From positions 1 to 64,000 of the forward strand of contig FCNA01000129.1 of NCBI GenBank assembly GCA_900018345.1: DNA of 64,000 nucleotides. The letters are read 5' to 3'. The position numbers and the translations under genes are program-made. The number at the start of each line of letters is the position of its first letter. Position 1 is the first letter of the stretch. Positions 1-8,859 of this stretch are shown one piece after another. This stretch comes from Clostridiales bacterium CHKCI006 (lineage in GTDB: Bacteria > Bacillota_I > Bacilli_A > Erysipelotrichales > Coprobacillaceae). Under the pieces are notes generated by a model. That model was given only the letters and a program-made list of their open reading frames with translations. It was not told the origin of the DNA and searched no databases.

Positions 1-2
1 TT

Positions 3-201
3 TATCCACCAGTTGACAGGAAAGGAGATGTGACGTATGTCATCGAACCAGCAGATAAGGATATACATCGACCAGGATTAGATCATTCGAGAGATCCAGA
101 AACTGAATAGACAAATCAGGCAATTAGATAATGAGATAGACAAGCTTCGTAAGGAGATCTCTTTCTCTTATGAAAATCAGTCTGATGATATTCGATTCTA
201 A
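3..201 (+). other. Unresolved end of an upstream coding unit (two overlapping frames)
   Basis: The frame opening at base 3 reads YPPVDRKGDVTYVIEPADKD and continues to a TAG at 108-110, so it looks like the C-terminus of a gene that starts before the window. A second frame has an AAAGGAG site and ATG at 37, meets TAG at 79-81, then stays open from 82 to TAA at 199-201. That last part encodes a lysine/glutamate/glutamine-rich, probably coiled-coil segment containing QLDNEIDKLRKEI. I do not recognise either protein. The arrangement could be a frameshifted or decayed mobile-element gene, or two overlapping small genes. Only the open frames are visible; function is unknown. Confidence 0.3.
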
Positions 202-203
202 AT

Positions 204-238
204 GCAATGGGGTTTCGGAAAAACCGAAACCCCATTGC
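204..238. terminator. Perfect 15-bp hairpin after the unresolved ORF
   Basis: GCAATGGGGTTTCGG (204-218) pairs perfectly with 224-238 around an A5 loop. It begins three bases after the TAA at 199-201, which fits a terminator, but no clear U-tract follows on either strand. A second, 7-bp hairpin (TTGTGGT/ACCACAA) lies at 254-274. Both could instead be element-end structures. Confidence 0.4.
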
Positions 239-323
239 CCTAGTCAATTTATCTTGTGGTGTCTCAAACCACAAATTCATTTATTGCCTATTTTCGAAAA
301 ACCACTAGTTATCTGAGAGACCC

Positions 324-348
324 GAAAAAAAAGAGCCGAAGCTCTTTT
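324..348 (-). terminator. Rho-independent terminator of the 79-aa gene
   Basis: On the minus strand AAGAGC-TTCG-GCTCTT runs straight into a T8 tract, a classical intrinsic terminator directly after the TAA at 351-353. Confidence 0.85.
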
Positions 349-350
349 CC

Positions 351-590
351 TTAACCAAAGAATCCGTCTGGCTGAATTGAGAAATACAGTGCCGCACCAC
401 CAGGTGATTTTTTGAATAAGCTCTTGCAGTAGTTAGCTGCTTCTTCAGGAGACATTTCAGTTTCACATTCGAAATAGCTCTTGATTCCTTTCTTTTCGAT
501 AAATTTACAAGAAATTTTGTCATCTTTGTAGCCATCAAAGAATCCAATAATTTTGTCAGCCATTGGGGTACTCATAATTAATTTAACCAT
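351..590 (-). CDS. Small hypothetical protein, 79 aa
   Basis: The family is not recognised. The predicted product is soluble, with no signal peptide or membrane segment. It has two cysteines near its middle (FECETEMSPEEAANYCKSLF) and a glycine/proline-rich tail ending GGAALYFSIQPDGFFG. A strong AAGGAGGA site lies 7 nt before the ATG, a good promoter is upstream and an intrinsic terminator downstream, so it is a monocistronic expressed gene. The promoter carries an AAAGCGCTTT palindrome between -35 and -10, like that near pfkA, which suggests carbon-source control (inference). A few alternative ATG codons exist inside; the one at 590 has the best ribosome site. Confidence 0.75.
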   Translation of the reverse strand: MVKLIMSTPMADKIIGFFDGYKDDKISCKFIEKKGIKSYFECETEMSPEEAANYCKSLFKKSPGGAALYFSIQPDGFFG

Positions 591-619
591 TGTATAATTC
601 CTCCTTGTTCTATACTCAT

Positions 620-648
620 ATTATACATCAAAGCGCTTTAAATTGAAA
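620..648 (-). promoter_or_regulatory. Promoter with palindromic operator in the spacer
   Basis: Minus-strand -35 TTTCAA (643-648), 17-bp spacer, -10 TATAAT (620-625). The spacer holds the 10-bp perfect palindrome AAAGCGCTTT (630-639), which matches the core of the CcpA cre consensus (AAARCGYTTT). Binding there would block polymerase. Confidence 0.65.
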
Positions 649-674
649 GCAATTCATGAAAAAAGGTGATGAAT

Positions 675-1790
675 TTATTCATCACCAAAAGAAACACCCA
701 TTGCTTTGGCAGCTCTGACAAGTTCACCATTTGGATCAACATGTTTCTGCTTACCAACCTTAGCCTGACCGATAACTTCTTCCAGGCTGACATAAGACAT
801 TTCTTCACCTTTTAAAGTGACCATGTTACCAAATAAGCCTTCATCGATCAGTTCACAAGCCTTAACACCGAAGCGGATCGATAAGATACGGTCATATGGC
901 TGAATATCGCCGCCGCGAATGATATGACCTGGATTGACAGAACGCACTTCGTGATTTGGAATGGCTTTTTCCAGATCATCAGCTACTTTCGCTGCTAAAC
1001 CAGAGTAACGAATTGGATCTGGTGAATCTTCTACGATCTTACCGATCACTTTCGTACCATCTGCATATTTTGCACCTTCAGCTACTGCGATCACTGTATA
1101 TGGGTAACCCTGTGCATCACGTTCTGCGACTTTTTTTGCAATATTTTCAATCGTAAATGGAATTTCTGGAATCAGTACAACCGAAGCATTTCCTGCTAAA
1201 CCGGCATATAAAGAGATCCAGCCAGCATCACGCCCCATTAACTCACAGCACATCACACGGTGATGTGATTTAGCCGTTGTATTCAAACGATCGATAAATT
1301 CCGTACCAACGGAAAATGCGCTGATAAAGCCATATGTCAGATCCGTTGCGGATAAATCATTATCCATTGTCTTAGGTACACCAATGACATTGACACCTTT
1401 ACGAGCAAAGTCACGGGCACTTGTTAAGGTACCATCGCCCCCCAGAACGACCAGTACATCGACACCGTCTTTTTTCAGGTTTTCTACGCCCACGTCTGAA
1501 ACGTCTTTTTTGACTTTCACACCGTTTTCTTCTACCAGATAGTCAAATAAATTATCCTTATTGGAACTGTAAAGGATGGTGCCGCCTTCTTTATAGATAT
1601 CTTCTACTTTGTCCAAAGTCAGCTCGATGTAATCGTTATTGTAAAGACCACGATAACCGAATACATAACCAATGACTTCATAACCATACTTTAAGATGGC
1701 TGTTTTGGTAATAGCACGAATGACAGCATTTAAACCTGGGCAATCTCCACCGCCTGTCAGCAATGCGATTTTTTTAATTTTTTTGTCCAT
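675..1790 (-). CDS. pfkA: 6-phosphofructokinase
   Basis: Phosphorylates fructose-6-phosphate in glycolysis. The 371-aa protein has the nucleotide loop GGGDCPGLNA near residue 14, GGDGT near 114, the catalytic PKTMDND near 137 and MGRDAGW near 180. GGDGT (Gly at the discriminating site) suggests ATP use, while Lys in PKTMDND rather than PGTIDND is typical of PPi-type and the mixed group III enzymes; the likely class is ATP-dependent group III. The start is set at 1790, where GGAGG lies 7 nt upstream; an upstream in-frame start at 1820 has no ribosome site. Monocistronic. Promoter and AGCGCT-type operators lie at 1826-1901. Confidence 0.93.
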   Translation of the reverse strand: MDKKIKKIALLTGGGDCPGLNAVIRAITKTAILKYGYEVIGYVFGYRGLYNNDYIELTLDKVEDIYKEGGTILYSSNKDNLFDYLVEENGVKVKKDVSDVGVENLKKDGVDVLVVLGGDGTLTSARDFARKGVNVIGVPKTMDNDLSATDLTYGFISAFSVGTEFIDRLNTTAKSHHRVMCCELMGRDAGWISLYAGLAGNASVVLIPEIPFTIENIAKKVAERDAQGYPYTVIAVAEGAKYADGTKVIGKIVEDSPDPIRYSGLAAKVADDLEKAIPNHEVRSVNPGHIIRGGDIQPYDRILSIRFGVKACELIDEGLFGNMVTLKGEEMSYVSLEEVIGQAKVGKQKHVDPNGELVRAAKAMGVSFGDE

Positions 1791-1825
1791 AAGCATCCCT
1801 CCGCGAATTTTTTCTAACATAGATA

Positions 1826-1901
1826 ATTATAGCGCTTTTAGCACAAATTTCAATATCTTTTTTAGCGTTTTCAATGCTTGAAAAAATTTAGCGAAGCGCT
1901 T
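1826..1901 (-). promoter_or_regulatory. pfkA promoter with three cre-like sites
   Basis: Minus-strand -35 TTGAAA (848-853 of 1,000s, i.e. 1848-1853), 16-bp spacer and -10 TATAAT (1826-1831). AAAAGCGCT overlaps the -10, TTGAAAACGCTAAAA lies just upstream (about 1861-1875), and AAGCGCTT sits at 1894-1901. All share the RCGY core of CcpA sites. The binding protein is inferred. Confidence 0.6.
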
Positions 1902-1918
1902 ACGCTTTTTTCTTTCAA

Positions 1919-1948
1919 AATAAAAACTTACCCTGACAGGTAAGTTAA
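1919..1948 (-). terminator. Terminator after maf
   Basis: AACTTACC/GGTAAGTT 8-bp stem with a CTGACA-type loop; on the minus strand it is followed by TTTTATTTT. It ends the pnp-maf transcript. Confidence 0.8.
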
Positions 1949-2502
1949 AATTGCATCAATTCACGGTAGAGCCTGGCAACAGGCAATCCGACAATATTAT
2001 TGTAGTCTCCTTCGATCTTTTCGACAAAGCGACAACCTAAGCCCTGAATCGCGTACGCTCCCGCTTTATCCTGCCATTCCAGACTATCCAGATAGTTATC
2101 GATCTCACGGGCCGAAAGCGGATAGAAATAGACCTTGCTGGCAGAACAGAAAGTCTCGCAGCTAGAAGCATCCATGATCGCCACACCGGTCACGACCTGG
2201 TGGACCTTGCCGGATAACGATTCTAAAAACTGGCGTGCCTGAGCTCTGTCATGTGCCTTGCCCATGATCCTATCATCGAGTGCAACCACTGAATCCGCGC
2301 CGACCACTAAACGATCTGGATGTCTAGCCAGCACCGCAGAAGCCTTCGCTTTGGCCAGCGCCATGATGCGCTGATCGAGCGGCAAAGCAGGATCCATCAC
2401 TTCTTCAATATCCGCTGGATCCACTTCATAGGCAATGCCAGCCTGCCTCAACAGTTCCTGTCGACGCGGCGAACGGCTGGCAAGAATGATCGGTTTATTC
2501 AT
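1945..2502 (-). CDS. maf: Maf-family nucleoside triphosphate pyrophosphatase
   Basis: House-cleaning pyrophosphatase of the Maf/YhdE fold (dTTP/UTP or modified nucleotides). The 185-aa protein opens [13 protein letters not shown], the signature phosphate-binding motif, and has VGADSVV (about residue 66) and GAYAIQGLG (about 145). The ORF could extend to 2598, but that would add residues inside pnp. The ATG at 2502 overlaps the pnp stop (2495-2497) and gives the canonical N-terminus, so translation is probably coupled to pnp. Exact substrate is not decided by sequence. Confidence 0.9.
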   Translation of the reverse strand: MNKPIILASRSPRRQELLRQAGIAYEVDPADIEEVMDPALPLDQRIMALAKAKASAVLARHPDRLVVGADSVVALDDRIMGKAHDRAQARQFLESLSGKVHQVVTGVAIMDASSCETFCSASKVYFYPLSAREIDNYLDSLEWQDKAGAYAIQGLGCRFVEKIEGDYNNIVGLPVARLYRELMQF

Positions 2503-4669
2503 TTGGTTGAGACTCCTGTGGTTTAGCCGTTTCTGTCTCTTCTTTCTTGGCAGGCTGTTCTTTTTTAGGACGCGGCAGCAAGGCTTTACGTGACACATTC
2601 ACACGACCTTTTTCATCGATATCGGTCACTTTGACCTTCACGATGTCACCAATCTTTAAGACATCTGCTGGATTATTGACTCTTTCATGAGCAATCTTAG
2701 ATACATGAAGCAAGCCATCCGTGCCTTCGAACAATTCTACAAAGGCACCATATTTTTCCAGACGAACCACTTTCGCATCATAGATCTCGCCTACATGGGC
2801 ACGACGGGTGATCTTTTCAATCTGTTTTACAGCCTTCATAATAGATTCCATATCATGATGGTAGATGATCACACGACCGTCCTGCTCAATATCGATCTTA
2901 ACATCGTCCGCTTTTTCGATGATCTCATTGATGGTCTTACCCCCCGTACCGATCACATCGCGAATCTGATCAGGTTCAATGCGCATCTGATAAATCTTAG
3001 GTGCATATGGAGATAACTCCTCACGTGGTTTTTCAATGGCGCCTAACATGACTTCCATGATCTGCGCTCTGCCCACCTTGGCCTGCGCCAGCGCTTCCTG
3101 TAAGATCTCTTTGGTGATCCCATCGATCTTGATATCCATCTGCAGGGCACAAATCCCCTTTTTCGTACCGGCAACTTTAAAGTCCATATCGCCTAAATGG
3201 TCTTCCATACCCTGAATATCTGTCAGGATCGTATAGTCGTCTCCTTTTTTCACTAAGCCCATCGCAATCCCGGCTACAGGAGAGGAAATTGGCACACCGG
3301 CTGCCATCAAGGCCATGCTGCCTGCACAAATGGAAGCCTGGCTGCTGGAACCGTTGGATTCCAGTACTTCAGAAACGACACGAATCGTATATGGGAAATC
3401 TTCTTCGCTTGGTAATACCTGACTCAACGCGCGTTCGCCTAAGGCACCATGCCCGATCTCACGACGACCTGGAGATCCCATACGGCCTGTTTCACCGACA
3501 CAGTATGGTGGGAAGTTGTAATGATGCATGAAACGCTTTTGATCCTCCAGACCCAAGCCATCGATCTTCTGGTGTTCCCCGCTGGCACCTAAAGTACAAA
3601 CCGACAGCACCTGCGTCTCACCACGTGTAAACAGAGCCGATCCATGTACACGAGGCAGAAGATCAACCTGCGCATCCAATGGGCGGATCTCATCGATCTT
3701 ACGTCCATCCGGTCTGATCTTTTCTTCTGTAATCAAACGGCGCACTTCATCCTTTTCCAGATCATGTAAAATGATCCCAACCTGTTTCAACACCGCTTTC
3801 TTCTCATCTTCGCTGGCATATTCACGGTTCTCATATTCTGCCGTGACTTCTGCCATCAGATCATCGATAGCGGCATATCTTTCCAGTTTGCCCGGAATAG
3901 AGACCGCTGCAACCATGCGTGCTTTGGCTTTATCTGCCACTTCAGAGGCCAGGTCTTCATCGATGGTAAAGAGCGGAATTTCCATTTTTTCTTTACCGAC
4001 GGCTTCAATGATCTTTTCCTCGAAGGCAATCAGTTCTTTGATCTTTTCATGTCCAAACATCAGTGCATCAAGCATAACTTCTTCACTGACTTCTTTCGCA
4101 TCTGCTTCAACCATGTTGATGGCATCCTTTGTACCGGCTACCTCCAGGTTGATCTCGCTGCGTTCCATCTGTTCTGGTCCCGGATTGACAACAAACTCAC
4201 CATCCACCAGTCCGACATTCACACCGGCAATCGGTCCGTTAAAAGGAATATCAGAAATACATAACGCTAATGAGGCTCCCAGCATGGCTGCCATTTCAGG
4301 CGTGGCTTCCTGGTCTACAGATAAGACCGTGTTGACAACCTGTACTTCATTTCGGTAACCATCCGGAAATAAAGGCCGGATCGGACGGTCGATCATACGC
4401 GCCGTCAATGTGCCGTGCTCACTAGGGCGACCTTCACGTTTTAAAAATCCACCTGGAATCTTACCAACTGAATAAAGCTTCTCTTCATAGGTCACTGTCA
4501 AAGGAAAGAAATCAACGTCTTTAGGTTCCTTGCCCGTCACAGCGGTTGATAAAATAACGGTATCATCATAACGAACTAAAACAGACCCGTTGGCCTGCTT
4601 GGCTAATTCACCTGTTTCAATCTGCAGGGTCTTCCCGCAGAAATTTGTACTAAATACCTGTTTAGTCAT
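2495..4669 (-). CDS. pnp: Polyribonucleotide nucleotidyltransferase (PNPase)
   Basis: 3'-5' phosphorolytic RNA degradation in the RNA degradosome. The 724-aa protein has two RNase PH domains (about 1-220 and 310-540), a KH domain with the [10 protein letters not shown] loop near 560-615, and an S1 domain at about 618-690. A charged, Lys/Glu/Pro-rich tail ([15 protein letters not shown]) follows. The start is taken at 4669, 9 nt from GAGGTGG; 4675 and 4687 are alternatives. It follows rpsO, as in many Bacillota, but has its own promoter (TTGCCT, 18 bp, TATAAT around 4700-4730) after the rpsO terminator. maf overlaps its end. Confidence 0.95.
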   Translation of the reverse strand: MTKQVFSTNFCGKTLQIETGELAKQANGSVLVRYDDTVILSTAVTGKEPKDVDFFPLTVTYEEKLYSVGKIPGGFLKREGRPSEHGTLTARMIDRPIRPLFPDGYRNEVQVVNTVLSVDQEATPEMAAMLGASLALCISDIPFNGPIAGVNVGLVDGEFVVNPGPEQMERSEINLEVAGTKDAINMVEADAKEVSEEVMLDALMFGHEKIKELIAFEEKIIEAVGKEKMEIPLFTIDEDLASEVADKAKARMVAAVSIPGKLERYAAIDDLMAEVTAEYENREYASEDEKKAVLKQVGIILHDLEKDEVRRLITEEKIRPDGRKIDEIRPLDAQVDLLPRVHGSALFTRGETQVLSVCTLGASGEHQKIDGLGLEDQKRFMHHYNFPPYCVGETGRMGSPGRREIGHGALGERALSQVLPSEEDFPYTIRVVSEVLESNGSSSQASICAGSMALMAAGVPISSPVAGIAMGLVKKGDDYTILTDIQGMEDHLGDMDFKVAGTKKGICALQMDIKIDGITKEILQEALAQAKVGRAQIMEVMLGAIEKPREELSPYAPKIYQMRIEPDQIRDVIGTGGKTINEIIEKADDVKIDIEQDGRVIIYHHDMESIMKAVKQIEKITRRAHVGEIYDAKVVRLEKYGAFVELFEGTDGLLHVSKIAHERVNNPADVLKIGDIVKVKVTDIDEKGRVNVSRKALLPRPKKEQPAKKEETETAKPQESQPNE

Positions 4670-4763
4670 ATTCATTTTCCACCTCATTTACTAACATTAT
4701 TCATTATAACATCAAATCTGGCGAAAAGGCAAAATAAATTGCTCCCATTCCTGATGCAACTAC

Positions 4764-4791
4764 AAAAAAAGGTAAGGCACAAGCCTTAACC
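4764..4791 (-). terminator. rpsO terminator
   Basis: GGTTAAGGC/GCCTTACC stem followed on the minus strand by T7; the stem begins within the rpsO stop region. Confidence 0.85.
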
Positions 4792-5052
4792 TCTTAATCC
4801 TAAGCGTTTAATTAATTCACGGTATGCTTCGAGATCCGTATTTCTTAAGTATTTTAATAAATTACGACGATGACCGATTTTCTTTAATAAACCGCGACGT
4901 GAATGATGATCCTTTGGATGTGTTCTAAAATGTTCATTCAGTTCGTTGATGTCTGCAGTTAATAAAGCAATCTGCACCTGAGCTGAACCAGTATCTGTTT
5001 CAGACACACCGTATTCTTTAATGATCTGTTCTTTTCTTTCTTTTGTTAACAT
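4786..5052 (-). CDS. rpsO: 30S ribosomal protein S15
   Basis: Binds 16S rRNA helix 22 in the central domain of the 30S subunit. 88 aa, the standard length, with the conserved stretches [25 protein letters not shown] and [13 protein letters not shown] at 5052 follows an AGGAGGAAATTGAA context. It has its own promoter (5138-5166) and a structured leader of about 80 nt, consistent with S15 autoregulation, which is common but takes different forms among bacteria. Divergent from the dehydrogenase gene at 5236. Confidence 0.97.
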   Translation of the reverse strand: MLTKERKEQIIKEYGVSETDTGSAQVQIALLTADINELNEHFRTHPKDHHSRRGLLKKIGHRRNLLKYLRNTDLEAYRELIKRLGLRG

Positions 5053-5137
5053 TTCAATTTCCTCCTGTGATCATATACTTGGCAGACTCCAAGAGACGTA
5101 CTGAGGTCGAGCGTCACCTAGAAATCGCTGCTTGAAT
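5053..5137 (-). promoter_or_regulatory. rpsO mRNA leader, probable S15 autoregulatory element
   Basis: An 85-nt leader between promoter and start codon. It contains CTTGG-AGTCTG-CCAAG (around 5077-5092) and GTGACGCTCGACCTCAGTACGTC, which can fold upstream of it. The S15 assignment rests on position and foldability only. Confidence 0.45.
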
Positions 5138-5166
5138 AACATACCATGATTCCCTCAGAATGTCAA
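5138..5166 (-). promoter_or_regulatory. rpsO promoter
   Basis: Minus-strand -35 TTGACA (5161-5166), 17-bp spacer, -10 TATGTT (5138-5143). Confidence 0.75.
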
Positions 5167-5176
5167 TTGATTTTGA

Positions 5177-5204
5177 TTGATTTTCCCTCAAAATGACTTA
5201 TAAT
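5177..5204 (+). promoter_or_regulatory. Promoter of the beta-hydroxyacid dehydrogenase gene
   Basis: -35 TTGATT (5177-5182), 16-bp spacer, -10 TATAAT (5199-5204). It is back-to-back with the rpsO promoter, only about 10 bp away. The region repeats TTGATT three times. Confidence 0.7.
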
Positions 5205-5235
5205 GAAGACATAGCAATAAGAAAGGAAGATCATC

Positions 5236-6108
5236 ATGAAAAAAATAGGATTTATCGGTGTCGGCGTCATGGGAAAAGCCATGGTCAGAAACCTGATCAA
5301 ACATGGTTTTGATGTGACGATCTACACCCGGACAAAAGCAAAAGTCGAAGATCTGATTGCTGAAGGAGTCCCTTTTGTGGCGGATGTCAAGAGCTGTGCC
5401 CAGAATCAGGATGTTGTAATCACCATGGTCGGCTATCCTAGCGATGTCAAGGAAGTCTACTTTGGTAAAGAAGGCATCATTGAAAATGCGAAAGCAGGAG
5501 CTATTCTGATCGATATGACTACCTCCAGTCCTGATCTCGCTAAAGACATTGCCAAAGAAGCCAAAGCGCATCAGCTGGAAAGCCTGGATGCACCGGTTTC
5601 CGGTGGGGATACCGGCGCTAGAAATGGTACTTTAGCGATCATGGTTGGTGGCAGCAAGGATGCCTATGAAAAAGTCCTGCCGGTTTTTCAGGCTATGGGT
5701 CAAAACATCGTCTATGAAGGCCAGGCCGGGGCTGGACAACACACCAAGATGGCCAATCAGATTGCTTTGGCCGGAGCCGTTGCCGGAGTTGTCGAAGCTA
5801 TGACATACGCCAAACAGGCCGGTCTTGATGTCAAGACCATGCTCGACACGATCTCCACCGGTGCCGCCGGCAGCTGGCAAATGTCCAATACTGCGCCGCG
5901 CATGCTCTCTGGGGATATGAACCCTGGTTTCTATATCAAGCATATGATCAAAGATCTCAAGATTGCCATCGACCAAGCCGACCAGAACGGATTGGATCTT
6001 GAAGTGCTCGATACGGTCAAAGACATGTATGAAGACCTGGCCGATCGCGGTATGGAAGATCTGGGAACACAGGCCCTGATCCATTATTATGATGATAAAG
6101 CGCGCTGA
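5236..6108 (+). CDS. NAD(P)-dependent beta-hydroxyacid dehydrogenase
   Basis: Member of the 3-hydroxyisobutyrate dehydrogenase/tartronate-semialdehyde reductase (GarR/YihU) family, which interconverts 3-hydroxy acids and semialdehydes. 290 aa. Rossmann motif GVGVMG at residues 8-13, the substrate-binding signature DAPVSGGDTGARNGTL near 119, and the catalytic lysine in KMANQ near 171. ATG at 5236 has GAAAGGA upstream. Substrate cannot be fixed from sequence; garR and mmsB are both possible. Its last 22 bp overlap the convergent exporter gene, and the intrinsic terminator sits over the final codons. Confidence 0.88.
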   Translation: MKKIGFIGVGVMGKAMVRNLIKHGFDVTIYTRTKAKVEDLIAEGVPFVADVKSCAQNQDVVITMVGYPSDVKEVYFGKEGIIENAKAGAILIDMTTSSPDLAKDIAKEAKAHQLESLDAPVSGGDTGARNGTLAIMVGGSKDAYEKVLPVFQAMGQNIVYEGQAGAGQHTKMANQIALAGAVAGVVEAMTYAKQAGLDVKTMLDTISTGAAGSWQMSNTAPRMLSGDMNPGFYIKHMIKDLKIAIDQADQNGLDLEVLDTVKDMYEDLADRGMEDLGTQALIHYYDDKAR

Positions 6109-6932
6109 GCGCTTTTTTTTGACCAGTACAAACTGACTAAAACCATCCCCATCCCCAGACCAACAAATATATCAAAGCGTTCATGTAAAAAGATAAGTGA
6201 GCCTAAATAAGTAAACACAGGGGCGAGATTCATATAAAAACCGACTGCAACCATGGACATCCTGTTACCTGCTTTGATATAGACAAGCTGGATCAGTGCA
6301 AAACCAACGACTGAAAACAAACCAAACCAAAACCATTGAGATAGGCTCAGTGACAAAAAAGACCCCCATGCCCAACCTTCTAAAACATAAGCCGGTCCTA
6401 AAAGCAGCAAGCCACCCAAAAGCATGCTCCAAAATGAAATCACTAAACGATCCATCGATAGTTTCTGTATACGAGCCAGCGAAAGCTGATAACAGGCTAA
6501 CGACAATAGGATATAAAAGTGCCCAGTCTGAAACACAGACAGATCATAATGAATGCTCGTATAAAAACCAAACAGACAAAGTGCCAGACTCGCCCAGCTG
6601 GCCGGCGCCTGCCATGTCACCAGGCACATGATCAAGGGGCTCAAGGTATTTAACAGGGCGACCTGATTGCCTTCCAGAAGCTGCAGGCCATAAAAAGACA
6701 AGCCAAAATTCAAGCTCACATTCAATAATCCGATCATCCCTAGGCCAGGCAGCTGTCGATACGAAACGGTCAGCGGGACATGCTGCCATCTCGCGATCAC
6801 ATAAAGCACCAAACAGGACAGCAGGACACGCACGATTGCCAGATGATAAGGAGGGACACTGATCAGCGTCAGCTTCATGACGACGATGTTGAGTCCCCAG
6901 ATCAAACTGGCCAGAATGAGTTGTAAATGCAT
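6087..6932 (-). CDS. EamA/DMT-family transporter
   Basis: Drug/metabolite-transporter superfamily permease of 281 aa with about ten hydrophobic helices arranged as two EamA repeats (about 1-130 and 140-275); the repeat-end motif FLHERFDIFVGLGMGMVLVSL is near 250. Likely an exporter of amino acids or other metabolites; substrate unknown. ATG at 6932 follows GAGGTGATCCT. The gene lies downstream of the ribF terminator on the same strand and converges on the dehydrogenase gene. Confidence 0.85.
   Translation of the reverse strand: MHLQLILASLIWGLNIVVMKLTLISVPPYHLAIVRVLLSCLVLYVIARWQHVPLTVSYRQLPGLGMIGLLNVSLNFGLSFYGLQLLEGNQVALLNTLSPLIMCLVTWQAPASWASLALCLFGFYTSIHYDLSVFQTGHFYILLSLACYQLSLARIQKLSMDRLVISFWSMLLGGLLLLGPAYVLEGWAWGSFLSLSLSQWFWFGLFSVVGFALIQLVYIKAGNRMSMVAVGFYMNLAPVFTYLGSLIFLHERFDIFVGLGMGMVLVSLYWSKKSAQRALSS
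6097..6120 (+). terminator. Terminator over the end of the dehydrogenase gene
   Basis: AAAGCGC-GCTGA-GCGCTTT followed by T5 more; the last two codons and stop lie inside the hairpin. Confidence 0.85.
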
Positions 6933-6965
6933 AGGATCACCTCTATTTAGTTTGCGTCAGGCACA

Positions 6966-6992
6966 AAAAAAGATACTCATTTCTGAATATCT
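6966..6992 (-). terminator. ribF terminator
   Basis: AAAGATA...TATCTTT stem with inner TCA/TGA pairs, followed on the minus strand by T7. Confidence 0.8.
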
Positions 6993-7906
6993 TTGAATTT
7001 TTTGATAATCGATTCACGATCCTTGTGCAGCTGACGCACTAGCTGACCGACATTCTCAAAAGTAACATCCCCGCGCTCATAGAAATAGAAGGAGACTTTG
7101 ACAGGCTGATCATAAATATCCTCATGAAAATCAAAGAGATTGACTTCGATAGAAGGATGCTTGAGATCACCAAAAGTAGGATTGATGCCGACATTGGCCA
7201 TCCCCATGATCTTTTGTCCTGCCACTTCCAGATAGACCCCATACACCCCAAAAGCCGGTAAGACATAACCACTATAAGAGATATTAGCTGTCGGGAAACC
7301 TAAATCATGTCCGCGTTTTTTGCCATGAATGACTGTTCCCGAAATGCGAAACGGTCGTGACAATAGGCGATGCGCTTCTTCCATGTCGCCCTTTTGAATC
7401 AGCTGACTGATCCTCGAAGAGCTGACCTTCAAATGATGATCCTCATACTCAGCAATGACGCTGACCGCATAGCGCCCTAAAGACAGATCCTGTAAGGTCT
7501 GACTATTTCCCCTGCCTTGTTTGCCAAAGTAAAAGTCAAAACCACAAACCACATGTTTCACATTCATCTTGACAATAAATTCTTCGATAAAGGCTTCACA
7601 CTCCATGGCAGCGATCGCTGGACTGAAATCCAGGATCAAAAAATAATCAAAACCGAGGGATTCCAGAATTTCCGCACGATCCTTTAAACTGGTAATCAGA
7701 TGTTCCTCCTCGATCACGCCCAAGGTAAGCAGAGGATTCGGACTAAAAGAAAGGACTGCACTCTTTAAATGCTTATTATCCGCCTGATGCTTCACTTCTT
7801 TTAAAAGCTGCAGATGTCCTAGATGCAGACCATCAAAATAACCTACCGCTAAACACAAATCATCCTCCATGACTTGCGGCTGACTGCCAATATGAATGGT
7901 CTTCAT
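6977..7906 (-). CDS. ribF: Bifunctional riboflavin kinase/FAD synthetase
   Basis: Makes FMN and FAD from riboflavin. 309 aa. The N-terminal nucleotidyltransferase half has VGYFDGLHLGHLQLL (about 21-35), the HxGH-type site; the C-terminal riboflavin kinase domain (about 180-305) has GHDLGFPTANI and MGMANVGINPTF. ATG at 7906 overlaps the truB stop (ATGA), giving translational coupling in a truB-ribF pair, the usual Bacillota arrangement. Confidence 0.95.
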   Translation of the reverse strand: MKTIHIGSQPQVMEDDLCLAVGYFDGLHLGHLQLLKEVKHQADNKHLKSAVLSFSPNPLLTLGVIEEEHLITSLKDRAEILESLGFDYFLILDFSPAIAAMECEAFIEEFIVKMNVKHVVCGFDFYFGKQGRGNSQTLQDLSLGRYAVSVIAEYEDHHLKVSSSRISQLIQKGDMEEAHRLLSRPFRISGTVIHGKKRGHDLGFPTANISYSGYVLPAFGVYGVYLEVAGQKIMGMANVGINPTFGDLKHPSIEVNLFDFHEDIYDQPVKVSFYFYERGDVTFENVGQLVRQLHKDRESIIKKFKDIQK

Positions 7907-8751
7907 GAAAACAACCCCCTTATGCTTTTTAAATGTCCTTGTCCATCTGGACCATAGATGGCTAATAGTTTCCCCTGTTGATTATATACAGCCACTTGAT
8001 GATCAAGCCTAGAGGGGATCTTCTTACCCGTCACAACGATTTTTTCATCCTCTATGACCATTGAAGGAAAATGCGCCATCGCTGCTTCCATCGAGATCAC
8101 TTGTGCCTGCCCCGCTTCGATGGCTTCCAGACTCACACACTGCTTGAGATCATAATTTCCCGAAGCAAGACGAATCAAACTGGCCATATAGCCTGGATAA
8201 CCTAGCTGTTTAGCGATATCCACGCATAGGCTGCGAAGATAAGTCCCCTTCGAGACGACCGCTTCAAATTCGATGATGCCCTCTTCAAATGAAAGCAAAC
8301 GAATTGCCTCCACGTTGATCTCACGCGCTTCGATCTCCACTTGTTCTCCGGCCCGGGCATAGGCATACAGCGGTTTGCCGGCTTTTTTTAAGGCCGAATA
8401 GATGGGTGGCGTCTGCAGTGAAATCCCTAAAAAACGTTTCAGGCAATCCTCCACCCTCTCCCTGGTCAAATCATGGCGATACGGCATTTCTTCGACTATT
8501 TCCCCTTCCGCATCATAGGTTGTGGTTGCCTTTCCCAAAACCAGCTTGGCCCGGTAGCTTTTCGTATCCGCACTTAAAAACTGCAGCAGTTTGGTACCAC
8601 GATTGATCCCCAGTACCAGGACCCCGCTTGCCAGTGGATCCAACGTGCCGGCATGCCCTACTTTTTTAGTATGCAAATAACGTCTGACCTTATTCACGAC
8701 ATCATGACTTGTCATGCCGCTAGGTTTATTTACCAACAAAATACCGTCCAT
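7903..8751 (-). CDS. truB: tRNA pseudouridine(55) synthase
   Basis: Forms pseudouridine 55 in the tRNA T-loop. 282 aa, with GILLVNKPSGMTSHDVV at the N-terminus, the catalytic Asp in HAGTLDPLASGVL (about residue 39) and the RSLCVDIAKQLG motif near 175. A longer in-frame reading to 8859 exists but runs over the divergent promoter; ATG at 8751 has AAAGGGTGA 6 nt upstream and the canonical N-terminus. Overlaps ribF by 4 bp. Confidence 0.95.
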   Translation of the reverse strand: MDGILLVNKPSGMTSHDVVNKVRRYLHTKKVGHAGTLDPLASGVLVLGINRGTKLLQFLSADTKSYRAKLVLGKATTTYDAEGEIVEEMPYRHDLTRERVEDCLKRFLGISLQTPPIYSALKKAGKPLYAYARAGEQVEIEAREINVEAIRLLSFEEGIIEFEAVVSKGTYLRSLCVDIAKQLGYPGYMASLIRLASGNYDLKQCVSLEAIEAGQAQVISMEAAMAHFPSMVIEDEKIVVTGKKIPSRLDHQVAVYNQQGKLLAIYGPDGQGHLKSIRGLFS

Positions 8752-8814
8752 CAACTCACCCTTTCGTCCGTATAAGTTTAACATGTCTGTCCTTTTTTGA
8801 AAAGTCAAATGTTC

Positions 8815-8843
8815 TTGTATCCCTGCGCTTTCTAGTGTAGAAT
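8815..8843 (+). promoter_or_regulatory. Promoter of the TtcA-like gene
   Basis: -35 TTGTAT (8815-8820), 17-bp spacer, -10 TAGAAT (8838-8843). Predicted transcription start is only about 10 nt before the start codon. Confidence 0.6.
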
Positions 8844-8859
8844 AAGAGCGGTGATTCAC

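Noticed and set aside
3771-4358. 195-codon plus-strand ORF inside pnp
   Set aside because: Serine-rich shadow of the conserved pnp frame, no SD or promoter.
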